A DNA stretch of 64,000 bases from Triticum aestivum (GCF_018294505.1 NC_057800.1:477152530-477216529); one strand, 5' to 3'; positions 32,903 to 44,363 are shown, counted from the first letter of the stretch. Numbers and translations: made by a program. The notes: generated by a model from the sequence alone, not told the origin.

Positions 32903-34486
32903 CTACACTATATCACATGAGACATTGGGAGTGTAGTTGTCGGGTTTCTTGGATTTGGACTTTGTTTTTACCTCTTTGGCCATGAGGCACCGGTGAGTGA
33001 ACAGCTTGTCCTCATTTGGAGAGTCGAAGAGGCCGGTGGTGGAAGAGGAGGTAGTGGCATGCATGGAAAAAGCGGCCGTGCCCACTTGATCATCATCACC
33101 GTCATCTTCATCTCTAGACATGTATTCTTCATGAACAAGAGCCTTGTCATCCTTCCTCTTTGCAAACTTGGTGAACTTCTTCTTAAGCACAAGCTTCTTT
33201 GACTTGTCTTCACGTCTCTCATACGGACAATCATGTACAAAGTGTCTTGGGCTATCACAATTGTAATATTTCCTTCGTCCAAAGGATCTTCCTTGAAGAT
33301 TCTTCCCTTTGTTTGCCATGGTCCCGGAGTACTTATTGACTAAGAGTACCAAGTCTTCTGCAAAATCATTTGCCGGGCACGAGGTGTCATTGTCTTCCTC
33401 ACATATCTCTTCACTCACTTCTTCCTCCCTTGAGGGTTGGCTTATAACTTTCTTGGCCTTCAAAGCAAGATTGGAGTTCTTGGTAGCTTGAGCTATTGCA
33501 AAGGTTTTATTGGACTTGGTTTCCAAAAGAACATGGGTAGAGAAAGTGGAAACAACTTGAGCCGCGATCAACTTGTGATAATCCAGGCATTGATGAACCA
33601 TCATGACCATGGTATGTTCTGTGAGAACCATAGCATCTATGAACTTGTCCTTGATGAAATCATCATTTGCACAAGTGCACCCGAAGGTTCTCAAGTTGAG
33701 CACAAGGGACTTCAACCTTCGGTAGACCTCTTCTGTGGACTCACCCTCATTCCTCACAAAGAGATTTACTTCTTGCTTGAGCAAAGCCAACCGAGATCTT
33801 CGAATTGCTTCATCTCCTTACAGAGCCTCCTCAAGGCAATCCCAAATTTCCTTTGCGGTTTTGAGAAGAGCAATTGAGTCACTACAGTCTTCAGTCACAG
33901 CAGTGCGTAGCATGTTGTGTGCGGTTGTATTGAGTTGGTCATCAACCGCTTCCCTTGAAGTGAGATTCATTGGGTCCTTGGGATTGAATCCATTGACCAC
34001 AATCCACCACAATTGAGTTGAAGCACTCCGCATGTGAGACTCCATATCTAGCTTCCACTTAGCAAACACATTAGCTTTCAAAGGGGGCGCAGGCACAACA
34101 GGATTAATGCAAGGATGTTGCAAAGGTTGAGGAGAGTAAAAGGGTTCCACGGCATTGTACTTGGGAACTTGAGTGCGAGCCGAAGAAGCAAGAGGTTCCC
34201 TCGAGTCATTCGCATCATGAATGTCATTTGGATCAAATGAGTTTGATGCGGATGTTGATGGCTTCAAGCGAGCATCAATTTCCTCCTTGACCGGGGACCG
34301 AACCTCTTTCAACATAGAGGCTTTGAGGTCTGCAAACATTGAAAGAATATCGGCCGCGGTCAAGGGGACACTCGGGTTAGTAGGAGTGGCAGGAGCAATG
34401 ACAGGGGCATCAAGTGCCTCGGCGGTGGCGGGGGGAGGGGGGTAGGTTTTGACCATCCTCTGCAATGGGTGCTCCACCTCGCTCAT
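32903..34486 (-). pseudogene. Copia gag
   Basis: The ATG at 34486 lies about 70 bp downstream of the 5' LTR. The first 222 codons (Pro/Ala-rich N-terminus, WKLDMESHMRS, WWIVVNGF, LLKTAKEIWDCLEEA) end in a TAA. The frame reopens for the C-terminal half (EVYRRLKSLVLNLR, FIDAMV). A zinc knuckle is present as YYNCDSPRHFVHDC, in which the first Cys of the CCHC set is replaced by Tyr. Gag forms the cytoplasmic particle and binds element RNA. Confidence 0.82.
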
Positions 34487-34540
34487 TCGCTAGATCGACC
34501 ATATCCTCTAAGGTTGTAAAAACTTATATTAGAGCACGAG

Positions 34541-34552
34541 GCTCTGATACCA
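34541..34552 (-). other. Primer-binding site for initiator tRNA-Met
   Basis: On the minus strand TGGTATCAGAGC starts two bases after the end of the 5' LTR. This is the standard plant copia PBS, complementary to the 3' end of initiator methionine tRNA. Confidence 0.95.
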
Positions 34553-34554
34553 AT

Positions 34555-35805
34555 TGAAAGGATCGATACGGTCGACTAGAGGGGGGTGAATAGGAGACTA
34601 GAAATTTTAATCTTTCTTGTCGTTTTTAAGGCTTAGCGGATAAAAGAGTTCACTAGATATGCAACTAGGTGAATGCAACATATATGACAAGCAAGCTCCA
34701 AGATAAATATGCTAGGCAACAAACTAATTAGCAAGCAAACAAGCATATAACAACAAAGTAAGGTGCGGGAAAGGATTAACCACAAGTGAGACGAGGACGC
34801 GGATTTTAACCCGAAGTTCACTCCTCCTTGGGGAAGAGCTACTCTCCGTTTGGAGCGGTGCCGGAGCCAAAGCTTGCGGAACGCCACCGAAGGCTCACCA
34901 TATTCTCCTTCGAGTCACCCCCAATGGATGAGCCTCGAATCACTCGGGGTTGGTCTTGAAGGCGACCACCACACCTTTACAAACTTCTCCGGAGCACACC
35001 ACAAGCAAGGAAGCTTCCGGAGGAACCTCTAGCCACCTAGGAGCCCAAGCTCCAAGAGTAACAAGTCAATGGGGAAGAAATGTTGCGGGGAACGCGATTT
35101 GGTTTGGTCAAGTTGTAGATCGGGTCTTGCTCTTCCAATCCCTAAAGTTTCAACAAGTTTGGGTGGAGGGATTGAGAGTATTGAGCAAAATGGGGTGTAG
35201 CAATGGTGGAGCTCAACAAGACATTAGGGTTCCTAATTGGAGGTGGAAGAAGGGCATATATATAGTGTTCTTGGCTGGTGGGGATTTTTGCCCGTTGGAC
35301 CCCGTGCGCACGGGCTAAGTCAGCCCCGTGCGCACGGGGTACTCAGAGACTTTCACACCACCCCGTGCGCACGGGGGTCAAAAGACCTCGTGCGCACGGG
35401 GTACTCAAAGAGTTACGCAGTACCCCGTGCGCACGGGGTACCCAATAACTTTCTGTTGCAAGCTTTCTGAGTACCACAACACACACACTAGGTTCTTTAG
35501 GTGGTCGGAGTGGGAAGGATAAGAGAGTAAGGCTCGGCAATGGCATTCCCACACAACTTTCATCCACACAAACCCCTCTTAATAGTGCGGTCTTTCCTAC
35601 GACTCGAAGCAAACCAAAACTAAAACCTTCAAAGCGTCGAAAGACCACGCCTTTGCCCTTTTTGAAATGGGGGGGGGGGGGTCGCACATCTCCATCATGG
35701 GCACTTAGAACCAATATCCTGAGATAAACTTTAGCAACCGATATTAGTTCAACTAACCACATTGTCATCACACCAAAATATAGTATAAGTGCCACTTGCA
35801 TTTCA
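34555..35805 (-). repeat. 5' LTR of the SIRE-like copia element
   Basis: The LTR is 1251 bp, colinear with 4804-6077. It has five palindromes (35300-35438) against six in the other LTR, and a TATATATATG core promoter at 35255-35264. A G-run of about 13 lies near 35670. The TSD CAATG follows at 35806-35810. Confidence 0.92.
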
Positions 35806-35810
35806 CAATG

Positions 35811-35884
35811 TTATTGACACCTTAACCCCGGAGGAGTACATAAGGGACACTTTCCAAAATGTTTTAGACTCCGAAAAGGAATAG
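35811..35884 (+). pseudogene. C-terminal end of Athila integrase/polyprotein
   Basis: After removal of the copia element and one TSD, the frame from 4803 continues for 24 codons (IDTLTPEEYIRDTF) to a TAG at 35882-35884. This fixes the 3' end of Athila pol and confirms the precision of the insertion. Confidence 0.88.
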
Positions 35885-35924
35885 GTATGTGGTACGGTAA
35901 GTAAACCGACTCCAAAACAGTTCT

Positions 35925-36130
35925 AATGGCAATTTTTCTCCGTTTTGGAATATTTAAGAAAATAGGAAAATAAGAAGTAGTCCGAAAGGGACACGAGGCA
36001 TCCACGAGGGTGGAGGGAGCGCTCTACCCCCTGGGCGCGCCCCCTACCTCGTGGGAACCTCGTGTGCCCTCCGGACTCCATTTTCTTACATGATACTTCT
36101 TTTGGTCGGTAAAAATTCATTATATAATCT
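35925..36130 (+). promoter_or_regulatory. U3-like segment between Athila pol and the extra ORF
   Basis: The stretch resembles the element's own LTR at about 40250-40410: TTTTGGAATAT, a CCACGAGGGTGG...GGGCGCGCCCCCTACCTCGTGG hairpin (about 36000-36052), CTCCGGACTCCA and CTTTTGGTCGG in the same order. An ATTATATAAT TATA-like sequence lies at about 36117-36126, roughly 90 bp before the extra ORF. This may be an internal promoter copied from the LTR. Confidence 0.5.
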
Positions 36131-36216
36131 CCCGAAGGTTTTGACCACTATACCATGACACAATCCTCTGCTTTTTTTTGAGCTGTTTTCTACCAGAGTT
36201 TCCAAGGCCAAGCATT

Positions 36217-36756
36217 ATGTCGTCCTCCCCCTCCAACAACTCATACGGTGATGCTTGGTTGATGCAGATGGAACTTAGAATGGAGGATGCTGAGGGAGCC
36301 ATGATGGAGGAGGATGAAGGAGATTCGCTTGATGAACAACCTCCGACTTTGGAGAGGGGTACTTTGGCGGGAATCTCCACTATTCTGAATCCCCATCAAC
36401 CAATAGAAGCTACAAACAATCATGAAGGCCAAGAGGTTCGAGAAGGGCTTCCCCCTAGGAGGCCCTTACACAAGTTACATCGGAACAACTTTCATAATTT
36501 GGCTCATAATTACGGAGTAGAGAACACCCCTCGTACACATATACCCTCCAATTGGGACATATCCCGTCCAAGTGAAAGCAATGTAGGGAAGAGTTCTTAG
36601 GGGCCTGAAAATAAGCATCTTATGGAGAAAATTCAGAAGAATGCAAATATGCTCCAACGTGTGCTCCAAGAACTGCAAGTTCTGAAGGGTGCATTATTGA
36701 AGCTCACTACATCATCATCAACTCCAACATCACCACCTCCGAAGAAAGAGACATAA
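36217..36756 (+). pseudogene. Small extra ORF downstream of Athila pol
   Basis: Translation from the ATG at 36217 gives an acidic N-terminal half (MEEDEGDSLDE) and, beyond an in-frame TAG at 36598-36600, a leucine-heptad segment (LMEKIQKNANMLQRVLQELQ) that predicts a short coiled coil. The normal stop would be the TAA at 36754-36756, for about 179 codons. It lies in the env-like position of Athila elements but is far shorter and has no membrane segment, so I call it only an extra ORF. TTTTCTACCAG at about 36196 is a plausible splice acceptor 20 bp before the ATG. Confidence 0.55.
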
Positions 36757-36791
36757 ATACATGGGTATGGGCACTCCCCTTGGCAACTGCC

Positions 36792-36804
36792 AAGCTTGGG
36801 GAGG
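36792..36804 (+). other. PPT-like site after the extra ORF
   Basis: AAGCTTGGGGAGG lies 36 bp after the extra ORF and nearly matches the terminal polypurine tract at 40016-40029. Element D has the same arrangement. Confidence 0.5.
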
Positions 36805-36835
36805 TGCCCCGATATCGTATCACCATCACACCTCT

Positions 36836-38549
36836 TGAAGGAAATATGCCCTAGAGGCAATAATAAAGTTGTTATTTATATTTCCTTATATCATGATAAA
36901 TGTTTATTATTCATGCTAGAATTGTATTAACCAGAAACTTAGTACATGTGTGAATACATAGAAAAACAGAGTGTCACTAGTATGCCTCTACTTGACTAGC
37001 TCGTTAATCAAAGATGGTTAAGTTTCCTAGCTATGGACAAAGAGTTGTCATTTGAAGAACGGGATCACATCATTAGAGAATGATGTGATTAACTTGCCCC
37101 ATCCGTTTGCTTAGCACTTTGATCATTTAGTTTACTGCTATTGCTTTCTCCATAACTTATACATGTTCCTATGACTATGAGATTATTCAACTCCCAAATA
37201 CCGGAGGAACACTTAGTGTGCTATCAAACGTCACAACATAAATGGGTGACTATAAAGATGCTCTACATGTGTCTCCGCTGGTATTTTTTGAGTTGACTTA
37301 GATCGAGATTAGGATTTGTCACTCAGTGTATCGGAGAGGCATCTCTGGGCCCTCTCGGTAATGCACATCACTATAACCTTGCAAGCAATGTGACTAATGA
37401 GTTAGTTACAGGATGTTGCATTACGGAACGAGTAAAGAGACTTGCCGGTAACGAGATTGAACTAGGTATTGAGATACCGACGATCGAATCTCGGGCAAGT
37501 AACATACCGATGACAAAGGGAACAACGTATGTTGTTATGCGGATTGACCGATAAAGATCTTCATAGAATATTTAGGAACCAATATGAGCATCCAGGTTCC
37601 GCTATTGGTTATTGACCGGAGATGAGTCTTGGTCATGTCTACATAGTTCTCGAACCCGTAGGGGTCCGCACGCTTAACGCTCGATGACGATCGGTATTAT
37701 GAGTTTATGTGTTTTGATGTACCGAAGGTAGTTCGAAGTCCCGGATATGATCACGGACATGACGAGGAGTCTCGAAATGGTCGAGAAATAAAGATCGATA
37801 TATTGGAAGGCTATGTTTGGACATCGGAATGGTTCCGGGTGAGTTCAGGCATTTACGGGAGTACCGGGGGTTACCGGAACCCCCTGTGGAGTGTATGGGC
37901 CTTAGTGGGAGAGAGGAGGAGGAGGCCTAGGTGGGGGCGCGCCCCCCAAGCCCAATTCAAATTGGGGTGGGGGGCCGCCCCCCTTTCCTTCTCCCTCTCT
38001 CCCCCTTTCCTTCTCTCCTACTCCAACAAGGGAAAGGGGGATCCTACTCCCACCGGGAGTAGGACTCCCCCCTTGGGTGTGCCATAGAGGGCCGGCCCTC
38101 CCCCTCCTCCACTCATTTATATACGAGGGAGGGGAGCACCCCATAGACACACAAGTTGATTGTTTAGTCGTGCGCGGTGCCTGCCTCCACATAATTCCAC
38201 CTCGGTCATATCGTTTTAGTGCTTAGGCGAAGCCCTGCGTCGGTAACTTCATCATCACCGTCATCACGCTGTCGTGCTGACGAAACTCTCCCTCGACCTT
38301 AGCTAGATCTAGAGTTCGTGGGACGTCACCGAGCTGAATGTGTGCAGATTGCAGAGGTGTCGTACCTTTGGTGCTAGGATCGGTCGGATCGTGAAGATGT
38401 ATGACTGCATCAAGCATGTTGTCATAACGCTTCCACTTACAGTCTACGAGGGTACGTAGACAACCATATCCCCTCTCTTTGCTATGCATCACCTAGATGG
38501 ATCTTGCATGTGCGTAGGAATTTTTTTGAAATTACTGCGTTCCCCAACA
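36836..38549 (+). mobile_element. Angela/WIS/BARE-1-type solo LTR (1714 bp)
   Basis: The LTR begins TGAAGGAAATATGCCCTAGAG and ends GCGTTCCCCAACA. I recognise the start, the middle (CTTGCCGGTAACGAGATTGA, CGATCGAATCTCGGGCAAGT) and the end as the Triticeae Angela/WIS/BARE-1 copia LTR. TSD is CCTCT (36831-36835) against CTTCT (38550-38554), one mismatch. A TATA box TTTATATACG lies at 38116-38125, preceded by GGGGGCGCGCCCCCC-type palindromic sequence near 37935. There is no internal domain, so it is a solo LTR. It sits in the 3' non-coding region of the Athila element. Confidence 0.85.
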
Positions 38550-40015
38550 CTTCTATCTTTATCGTTTTTCTCAGTTTGGTCCTTTTGGTTATATCTTGAT
38601 CTAGTAGAATAAAGTTTAGTATGATCTAGCTTTGAGTTTTGTGTTGATCCTTATCTATGTAATCGAGTCCGTGAGCAATATATAATAAAGATTAGTCTTG
38701 AGTCGAGGGCTTGGTTATCTTGTTATGATCTTGAGGGAATAAAAGAAAAAAATAATAAAAATAAATAAAGAGATCATATTGATCTTATGGAGAGTAATGA
38801 CTTCACATATAAAGAGTATGATGAATAAAAGTTGTTGGGAGCTGACAAACATAGTTTTGGTCATCGTTACAATTAATAGGAGGTAATAAATAAAGAGAGG
38901 TTTTCACATATAAATATACTATCTTGGACATCTTTTATGATTGTGAGCACTCATTAAAATATGACATGCTAAAAAGTTGATGTTGGACAAGGAAGACAAC
39001 ATAATGGGTTATGTTTTCTTATATCCGAAATAAATTATATTGTCATGGATCATCCAACATGTCGAGCTTGTCTTTCCCCCTCATGCTAGCCAAATTCTTT
39101 GCACCAAGTAGAGATACTACTTGTGCTTCCAAATATCCTTAAACCCAGTTTTGCCATGAGAGTTCACCATATCTACCTATGGATTGAATAAGATCCTTCA
39201 AGTAAGTTGTCATTGTTGGAAGCAATAAAAATTTCTCTCTAAATATGTATGGTCTATTAGTGTGGAGAAAATAAGCTTTATACGAGCTTGTGATATGGAA
39301 GAAATAAAAGCGACGGACTGCATAATAAAGGTCCCTATCACAAGTGGCAATATAAAGTGACGTTCTTTTGCATTAAGATTTTGTGCATCCAACCATAAAA
39401 GCACATGACAACCTCTGCTTCCCTCTGCGAAGGGCCTATCTTTTATTTTTGTCTTATACCTTATACGAGAGTCATGGTGATCTTCACCTTTCCTTTTATC
39501 ACTTTATCCTTTGGCAAGCACTATGTGTTGGAAAGATCCTTATATATATATAATTGGATGTGGGTTTTCATAAAGCATTATTGTTGACGTTACCCTTGAG
39601 GTAAAAGGTTGGGAGGCAAAAGTATAAACCCCTATCTTTCTCTGTATCCGATTAAATCTTCATACCCATAAGTATTGTGTGAGTGTTAGCAATTGTGAAA
39701 GACTAAATGATAGTTGAGTATGTGGACTTACTGAAAAGCCCTTATATTGACTCTTTCCGATGTTATGATAAATTGCAATTGCTTCAATGAAGTTTCTGAT
39801 TCATACTTGACATTGTGAATAGATTGCTACTTTAGCATAAGAAATCATATGACTATATATATATGTGGGGGGGTGTGTGGGTGTGTGTGTGTGTTGCTAT
39901 TCTAAGAATGATCATGATGCCCTCACGTCCGCATTATATTTTATCGACACCTCTATCTCTAAACATGTGGACATATTTTTCGATATCGGCTTCCGCTTGA
40001 GGACAAGCGAGGTGT
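38550..40015 (+). other. 3' non-coding region of the Athila element
   Basis: This is AT-rich and without a supported ORF. It contains an A-rich low-complexity stretch near 38740-38770 and a short GT-rich microsatellite at about 39866-39896. Confidence 0.7.
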
Positions 40016-40029
40016 AAGCTTGGGGGAGT
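40016..40029 (+). other. Polypurine tract of the Athila element
   Basis: AAGCTTGGGGGAGT ends exactly where the 3' LTR (TGATACATCC) begins. Confidence 0.88.
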
Positions 40030-41534
40030 TGATACATCCATTTTGCATCATGCTTTCGCATCGATATTTATTACATTATGGGCTGTTATTACACATTATG
40101 TCACAATACTTATGCATTTTCTCTCTTATTTTACAAGGTTTACATGAAGAGGGATAATGCGGGCAGCTGGAATTCTGGGTTAGAAAAGGAGCAAATATTA
40201 GAGACCTATTCTGCACAACCCTAGAAGTCATGAAACTCCACGAGAGTCAATTTTGGAATATATTAAAAATATTGGGTGAAGAAAGCACCAGAGGGGGCCA
40301 CGCACCGTCCACGAGGGTGGGGGCGCGCCCTACCCCATGGGCGCGCCCCCTGCCTCATGGGCCACCTGGAAGCCCCCCGATGCCCATCTTCTGGTATAAG
40401 GTGTCTTTTGGCCTGGAAAAAATAAGAAGGAAGCTTTCGGGACAAAGCGCCACCATCTCGAGGTGGAACCTTGGCGGAACCAATCTAGGGCTCTGGCGGA
40501 GCTGTTCTTCCAGGGAAACATCCCTCTGGGAGGGGGAAATCGTCACCATCGGTCCTCTCATCGGGAGGGGGTCAACCTCCATCAACATCTTCACCAGCAC
40601 CATCTCCTCTCAAACCCTAGTTCATCTCTTGTATCTGATCTTTCTCTCAAAACCTCAGATTGGTACCTGTGGGTTGCTAGTAGTGTTGATTACTCCTTGT
40701 AGTTGATGCTAGTTGGTTTATTCGATGGAAGATTATATGTTCAGATCCTTTATGGACATTAATACACCTCTGATTATGAACATGAATATGATTTATGAGT
40801 AGTTACGTTTGTTCCTGAGGACATAGGAGAAGTCTTGTTATAAGTAGTCATGTGAATTTGGTATTCGTTTGATATTTTGATGAGATGTATGTTGTCTTTC
40901 CTCTAGTGGTGTTATGTGAATGTTGACTACATGAAACTTCACCATTGTTTGGGCCTAGGGGAAGGCATTGGGAAGTAATAAGTAGATGATGGGTTGCTAG
41001 AGTGACAGAAGCTTAAACCCTAGTTTATGCGTTGCTTCGTAAGGGGTTGATTTGGATCCATATGTTTCATGCTATGGTTAGGTTTACCTTAATTCTTCTT
41101 TCGTGGTTGCGGATGCTTGCGAGGGGGGTTAATCATAAGTGGTATGCTTGTCCAAGGAAGGGTAGTACCCAGGCACCGGTCCACCCACATATCAAATTAT
41201 CAAAGTAACGAACGTGAATCATATGAGCATGATGAAAACTAGCTTGACGATAATTCCCTGTCCTCGGGAGCGCTTTCCTTTATATAAGAGTTTGTCCAGG
41301 CTTGTCCTTTGCTACAAAAAGGATTGGGCCACCTTGCTGCACCTTGTTTACTTTTGTTACTTGTTACCTGTTACGAATTACCTTATCACTAAACTATCTG
41401 TTACCGATAATTTCAGTGGTTGCAGAGAATACCTTACTGAAAACTGCTTGTCATTTTCTTCTGCTCCTCGTTGGGTTCGACACTCTTACTTATCGAAAGG
41501 ACTACGATAGATCCCCTATAATTGTGGGTCATTA
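40030..41534 (+). repeat. 3' LTR of the Athila-lineage element
   Basis: The LTR is 1505 bp, from TGATACATCC to GGGTCATTA (the final CA has become TA). A GC-rich hairpin of the form CCACGAGGGTGG...GGGCGCGCCCCCTGCCTCATGG lies at about 40308-40360, just upstream of a TGGTATAAGG core-promoter candidate at 40391. The right flank, presumed TSD, is GTTCA. Confidence 0.85.
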
Positions 41535-41539
41535 GTTCA

Positions 41540-42770
41540 TCATTTCCAATAGAGGAATCGAGGCAAACCTGGCCAAAATCCGAGCCTTGTCACAGTTGGC
41601 AATTCCAATAGACCTAAAGCAGGTCCAAAAACTAGCTGGGTGCGTGGCAGCCTTGAGCCGCTTTATCTCCAGATTAGGAGAGAAGGCGTTGTTGCTATAT
41701 CGCCTGCTTTGACGTACCGACCAATTTGAGTGGACGGACGCGTCAACAACTGGTTTGGAAGAAATAAAACCTCTACTAGCAAACAACCCAGTCCTTGTCG
41801 CGCCTAACATCGGCGAACCCATGCTACTATACATATCTGCAACTCACCAGGTGGTGAGTGCAATACTCATCGTTGAACGAGAGGAAGAGGGACATAAATT
41901 CCCACTCCAAAAACCTGTATACTACGTATCGGCGGTTATCACACCATGTAAATCCCGGTACCCGCACTATCAAAAGATAGCATATGCGGTTTTCATAGCA
42001 TCTCGGAAGCTGAGACACTACTTTCAAGAGGGCTCAATCACGGTGGCCTCTGAGGTACCACTCAATGATATCATAAATAATCGAGATGCCACCGGCCGCA
42101 TTGCAAAATGGGCCATCAAGCTCCTTCCATTCGAAATAACGCACAAACCACGTCGGGCTATTAAATCCCAGGTGTTGGCCGACTTCATCGCCAAATGGAG
42201 AGAAGCCGAACTCCCCAAAGAATATGGTACATACTCCAACTGGGTGATGTACTTCGACAGCTCTAAAATGTTACCCGAATTGGGGGCTCGTGTCATCCTA
42301 ACATCCCCTACAGGGACACAGTCTGTTACGTATTGCAAATCATGTACACGGACTCCAATAATGCAGCCGAATATGAGGCCCTACTGCATGGTCTCTGGAT
42401 GGCTATTTCTACGGTCATACAATGCCTCGAGGTGCGCGGAGATTCAAACCTCGCAATATCCCAAATAAACGGAGAATTCGATGCAAAAGATCCAAACATG
42501 GCAGCTTACTGCAATGTTGTGCTCAAAATATCAGCTCGGTTCGAGGGGCTCGAGTTTCATCACGTGGCCCGAGATAGTAACCAAGCAGCGAACATCCTTT
42601 CTCGAATGGGCGCTAAACGCGACCCCGTCCCGCCTAACACCTTCGTGGAAAGGCTCTTCAAGCCATCCGTGGTATGGCAGGACGAGAGTGGAAATGCCAG
42701 TCTGGCGCCGATCACACCCCCGGATGTCGAACATGATTCGGACATCATCGAGGGCTCAGGCACATAACCA
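41540..42770 (+). pseudogene. Tat RT end, RNase H and second (archaeal-type) RNase H
   Basis: The RT connection region (GIEANLAKIRAL, LAGCVAALSRFI) has a TGA near 41710. The first RNase H follows (LLYISATHQVVSAIL, YYVSAVITPCKSRYPHYQKIAYAV in part). The second RNase H starts at MYFDSSKM (Asp) and, after a frameshift near 42335, shows NNAAEYEALLHG (Glu), RGDSNLAISQ (Asp) and ARDSNQAANIL (Asp), a full set of catalytic acidic residues. The order and double RNase H place it in Tat. Confidence 0.82.
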
Positions 42771-44040
42771 ACACCTTCCTCCCATGTAATCATGGCGGTA
42801 ATCGCCCCATGGACCGAACCCTTCCTAGCCTACCTTAATAGGCGGGAGCTCCCTCAGGACCAGAATGAGGCCCGTTGCATCGTTCGACGTTCGAAAGCCT
42901 ACAAGGTTCATGAAGGAGAGCTCTACAAGAAAAGCACTACCAGAGTCCTTCAAAGATGTATCTCTGAAGAGGAGGGACAACAGCTCTTGGCCGAAATACA
43001 TGCTGGTCTTGACGGCCATCACACCGCAGCTCGAGCCCTTGTAAGTAAGGCCTTCCATACAGGTTTCTTTTGGCCTACGGCCCAAGCAGACGCGCAAGAC
43101 CTCATACAACGCTATGTCGGATGCCAGCTTTTTGCCAATAAAAGCCATATACCGCCCACTGCCCTACGAACAATCCCCATTACTTGGCCTTTCGCGGTCT
43201 GGGGGCTGGACATGGTCGGACCACTTAAAGGGGGAAGCCATAAGAAAAAATATTTGCTGGTTATGGTAGATAAATTCACTAAGTGGATAGAGGCCAAACT
43301 AGTTAAAATGACTGAAGCCGGACCGGTGATAGACTTTATATCTGGTGTCGTACACTGTTATGGTGTCCCACACAGTATTATTACTCACAATGTCTCTAAC
43401 TTCACAGTTGACAAGGTGAAAAATTGGTTTGCTAATCTAGGTATCAAACTCGATTATGCCTCCGTGTATCACCCCCAAACAAGTGGTCAAGTGGAATGGG
43501 CCAATGGCCTGATAATGAGCGGAATCAAACCTAGACTAGTGCGATCATTAAAGGAGTCGGATAAGCACTGGGTCGAGGAGCTCAACTCCATACTCTGGGG
43601 GCTGCGGACCACACCCAATCGCACGGCCGGATACACACCGTTCTTCATGGTGTACGGCCCAGAGCCTGTCCTGCCCTGTGATATTATTCATGACTCGCCT
43701 TGAGTGCACATGTACGAGGAGAGAGAGGCTGAGTTAGATTGGCAAGACAACTTAGATGGCCTGGAGGAGGAGCGCGATGTCGCAAAGGCTCATTCTGCAT
43801 TCTACCAACAACAAGCTCGAAGATACCAAAGCGGAGAAGTGCGGGCTAAGACTTATAATGTCGGTGAACTCATTACGCCTACCAATGAAGAAAAAGGACA
43901 AGCTCAAGCCCAAACGGGAGGGTCCCTTCATTATAGATGAAGTTCTCACTGGAGGAGCCTATCGCCTTTGCAACGCATCGGACAATCGCTTAGAGCCGAA
44001 CACATGGAACGTTGCCAGACTCCGAAGATTCTATGCCTAA
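42771..44040 (+). pseudogene. Tat integrase with mutated catalytic residue
   Basis: The open stretch 42792-43703 has the zinc region (HAGLDGHHTA and C-Q-L-F remnant) and the core. The first Asp is present (WGLDMVGPL), the second is lost (IITHNVSNF, where the family has Asp at the His position), and the Glu remains (SGQVEWANG). A TGA at 43701-43703 and a frameshift around 43870 precede the C-terminal end (EGPFIIDEVLTGGAYRL, stop 44038-44040). The protein would be catalytically dead even without the stops. Confidence 0.82.
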
Positions 44041-44363
44041 GTCCGGACACATTGTTCATAACCTTTTTCTCCTTATTTCACTTTTTTCCTTTTTCTTTTT
44101 CCCTTACAACTTCTAGTGTGTGTTCGGGTAAGCCGCACACTTGAGGGGTATACATCCTTAAATGTACACACCCCACCATAACTGGGGGGCTTCCTCTAAT
44201 AGAAGCTTATTATCATTTCAAGCATAAAGCTCACCATATATACGTGTGTTGTTTACTCATATATGTCCTGTCTTCGCCATTATACACACCTCGCAAAATT
44301 GGGTTGCCTGGCTCATGTGCTTATGCTCTACGTTCCCGCTTGTTCGGCTAGGGCATAAAGGGA
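44041..44363 (+). other. T0 3' non-coding region with part of the conserved Tat module
   Basis: A T-rich stretch follows the integrase stop. From about 44283 to 44358 the sequence TTGGGTTGCCTGGCTCATGTG...ACGTTCCCGCTTGTTCGGCTA matches the module in B. It is cut by the insertion of element D. Confidence 0.65.

Larger units (their letters stand above)
4804..35805 (-). mobile_element. SIRE/Maximus-like Ty1/copia element with long nested insertions
   Basis: Two LTRs (4804-6077 and 34555-35805) in direct orientation, TSD CAATG, a primer-binding site and a polypurine tract define a complete element read on the minus strand. Its order is 5' LTR, PBS, gag, linker, protease, integrase, RT, RNase H, extra ORF, PPT, 3' LTR. 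The order integrase-before-RT and the YVDDIIFG box make it Ty1/copia. The long coiled-coil region after gag and the large extra ORF after pol point to the SIRE lineage (Maximus-like in Triticeae). Without element A (7343-20586) and the inverted-end element (25379-31290) it is about 11.8 kb. Confidence 0.85.
1..41534 (+). mobile_element. Athila-lineage Ty3/gypsy element, 3' part, with three nested insertions
   Basis: The element enters the window inside its gag-pol reading frame and runs through protease, reverse transcriptase, RNase H remnant and integrase to a small extra ORF, a polypurine tract and a 3' LTR ending near 41534. Its parts are 1-1067, 2095-4803, 35811-36835 and 38550-41534, separated by a solo LTR, a copia element and a second solo LTR. 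The assignment rests on the Athila-type protease with a D-x-G-A-S motif, the FMDD form of the RT active site, the downstream extra ORF and an AAGCTTGGGGGAGT polypurine tract before a TGATAC LTR start. The 5' LTR lies outside the window, so its TSD cannot be checked; the right flank begins GTTCA. Family-level name (Sabrina/WHAM-like) not certain. Confidence 0.85.
41535..44363 (+). mobile_element. Tat-lineage gypsy element T0, pol part only
   Basis: This is the outermost visible element: the Athila element was inserted on its left and element D at 44363 on its right, so its LTRs and gag are not seen. Two successive RNase H domains before integrase, the second of archaeal type, are the hallmark of the Tat clade. 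Its 3' part contains the same non-coding module as elements A-C. Confidence 0.82.

Noticed and set aside
34541..34552. tRNA-Met-like sequence
   Set aside because: Only the 3' end complement is present, directly next to the LTR. It is the primer-binding site, not a tRNA gene.
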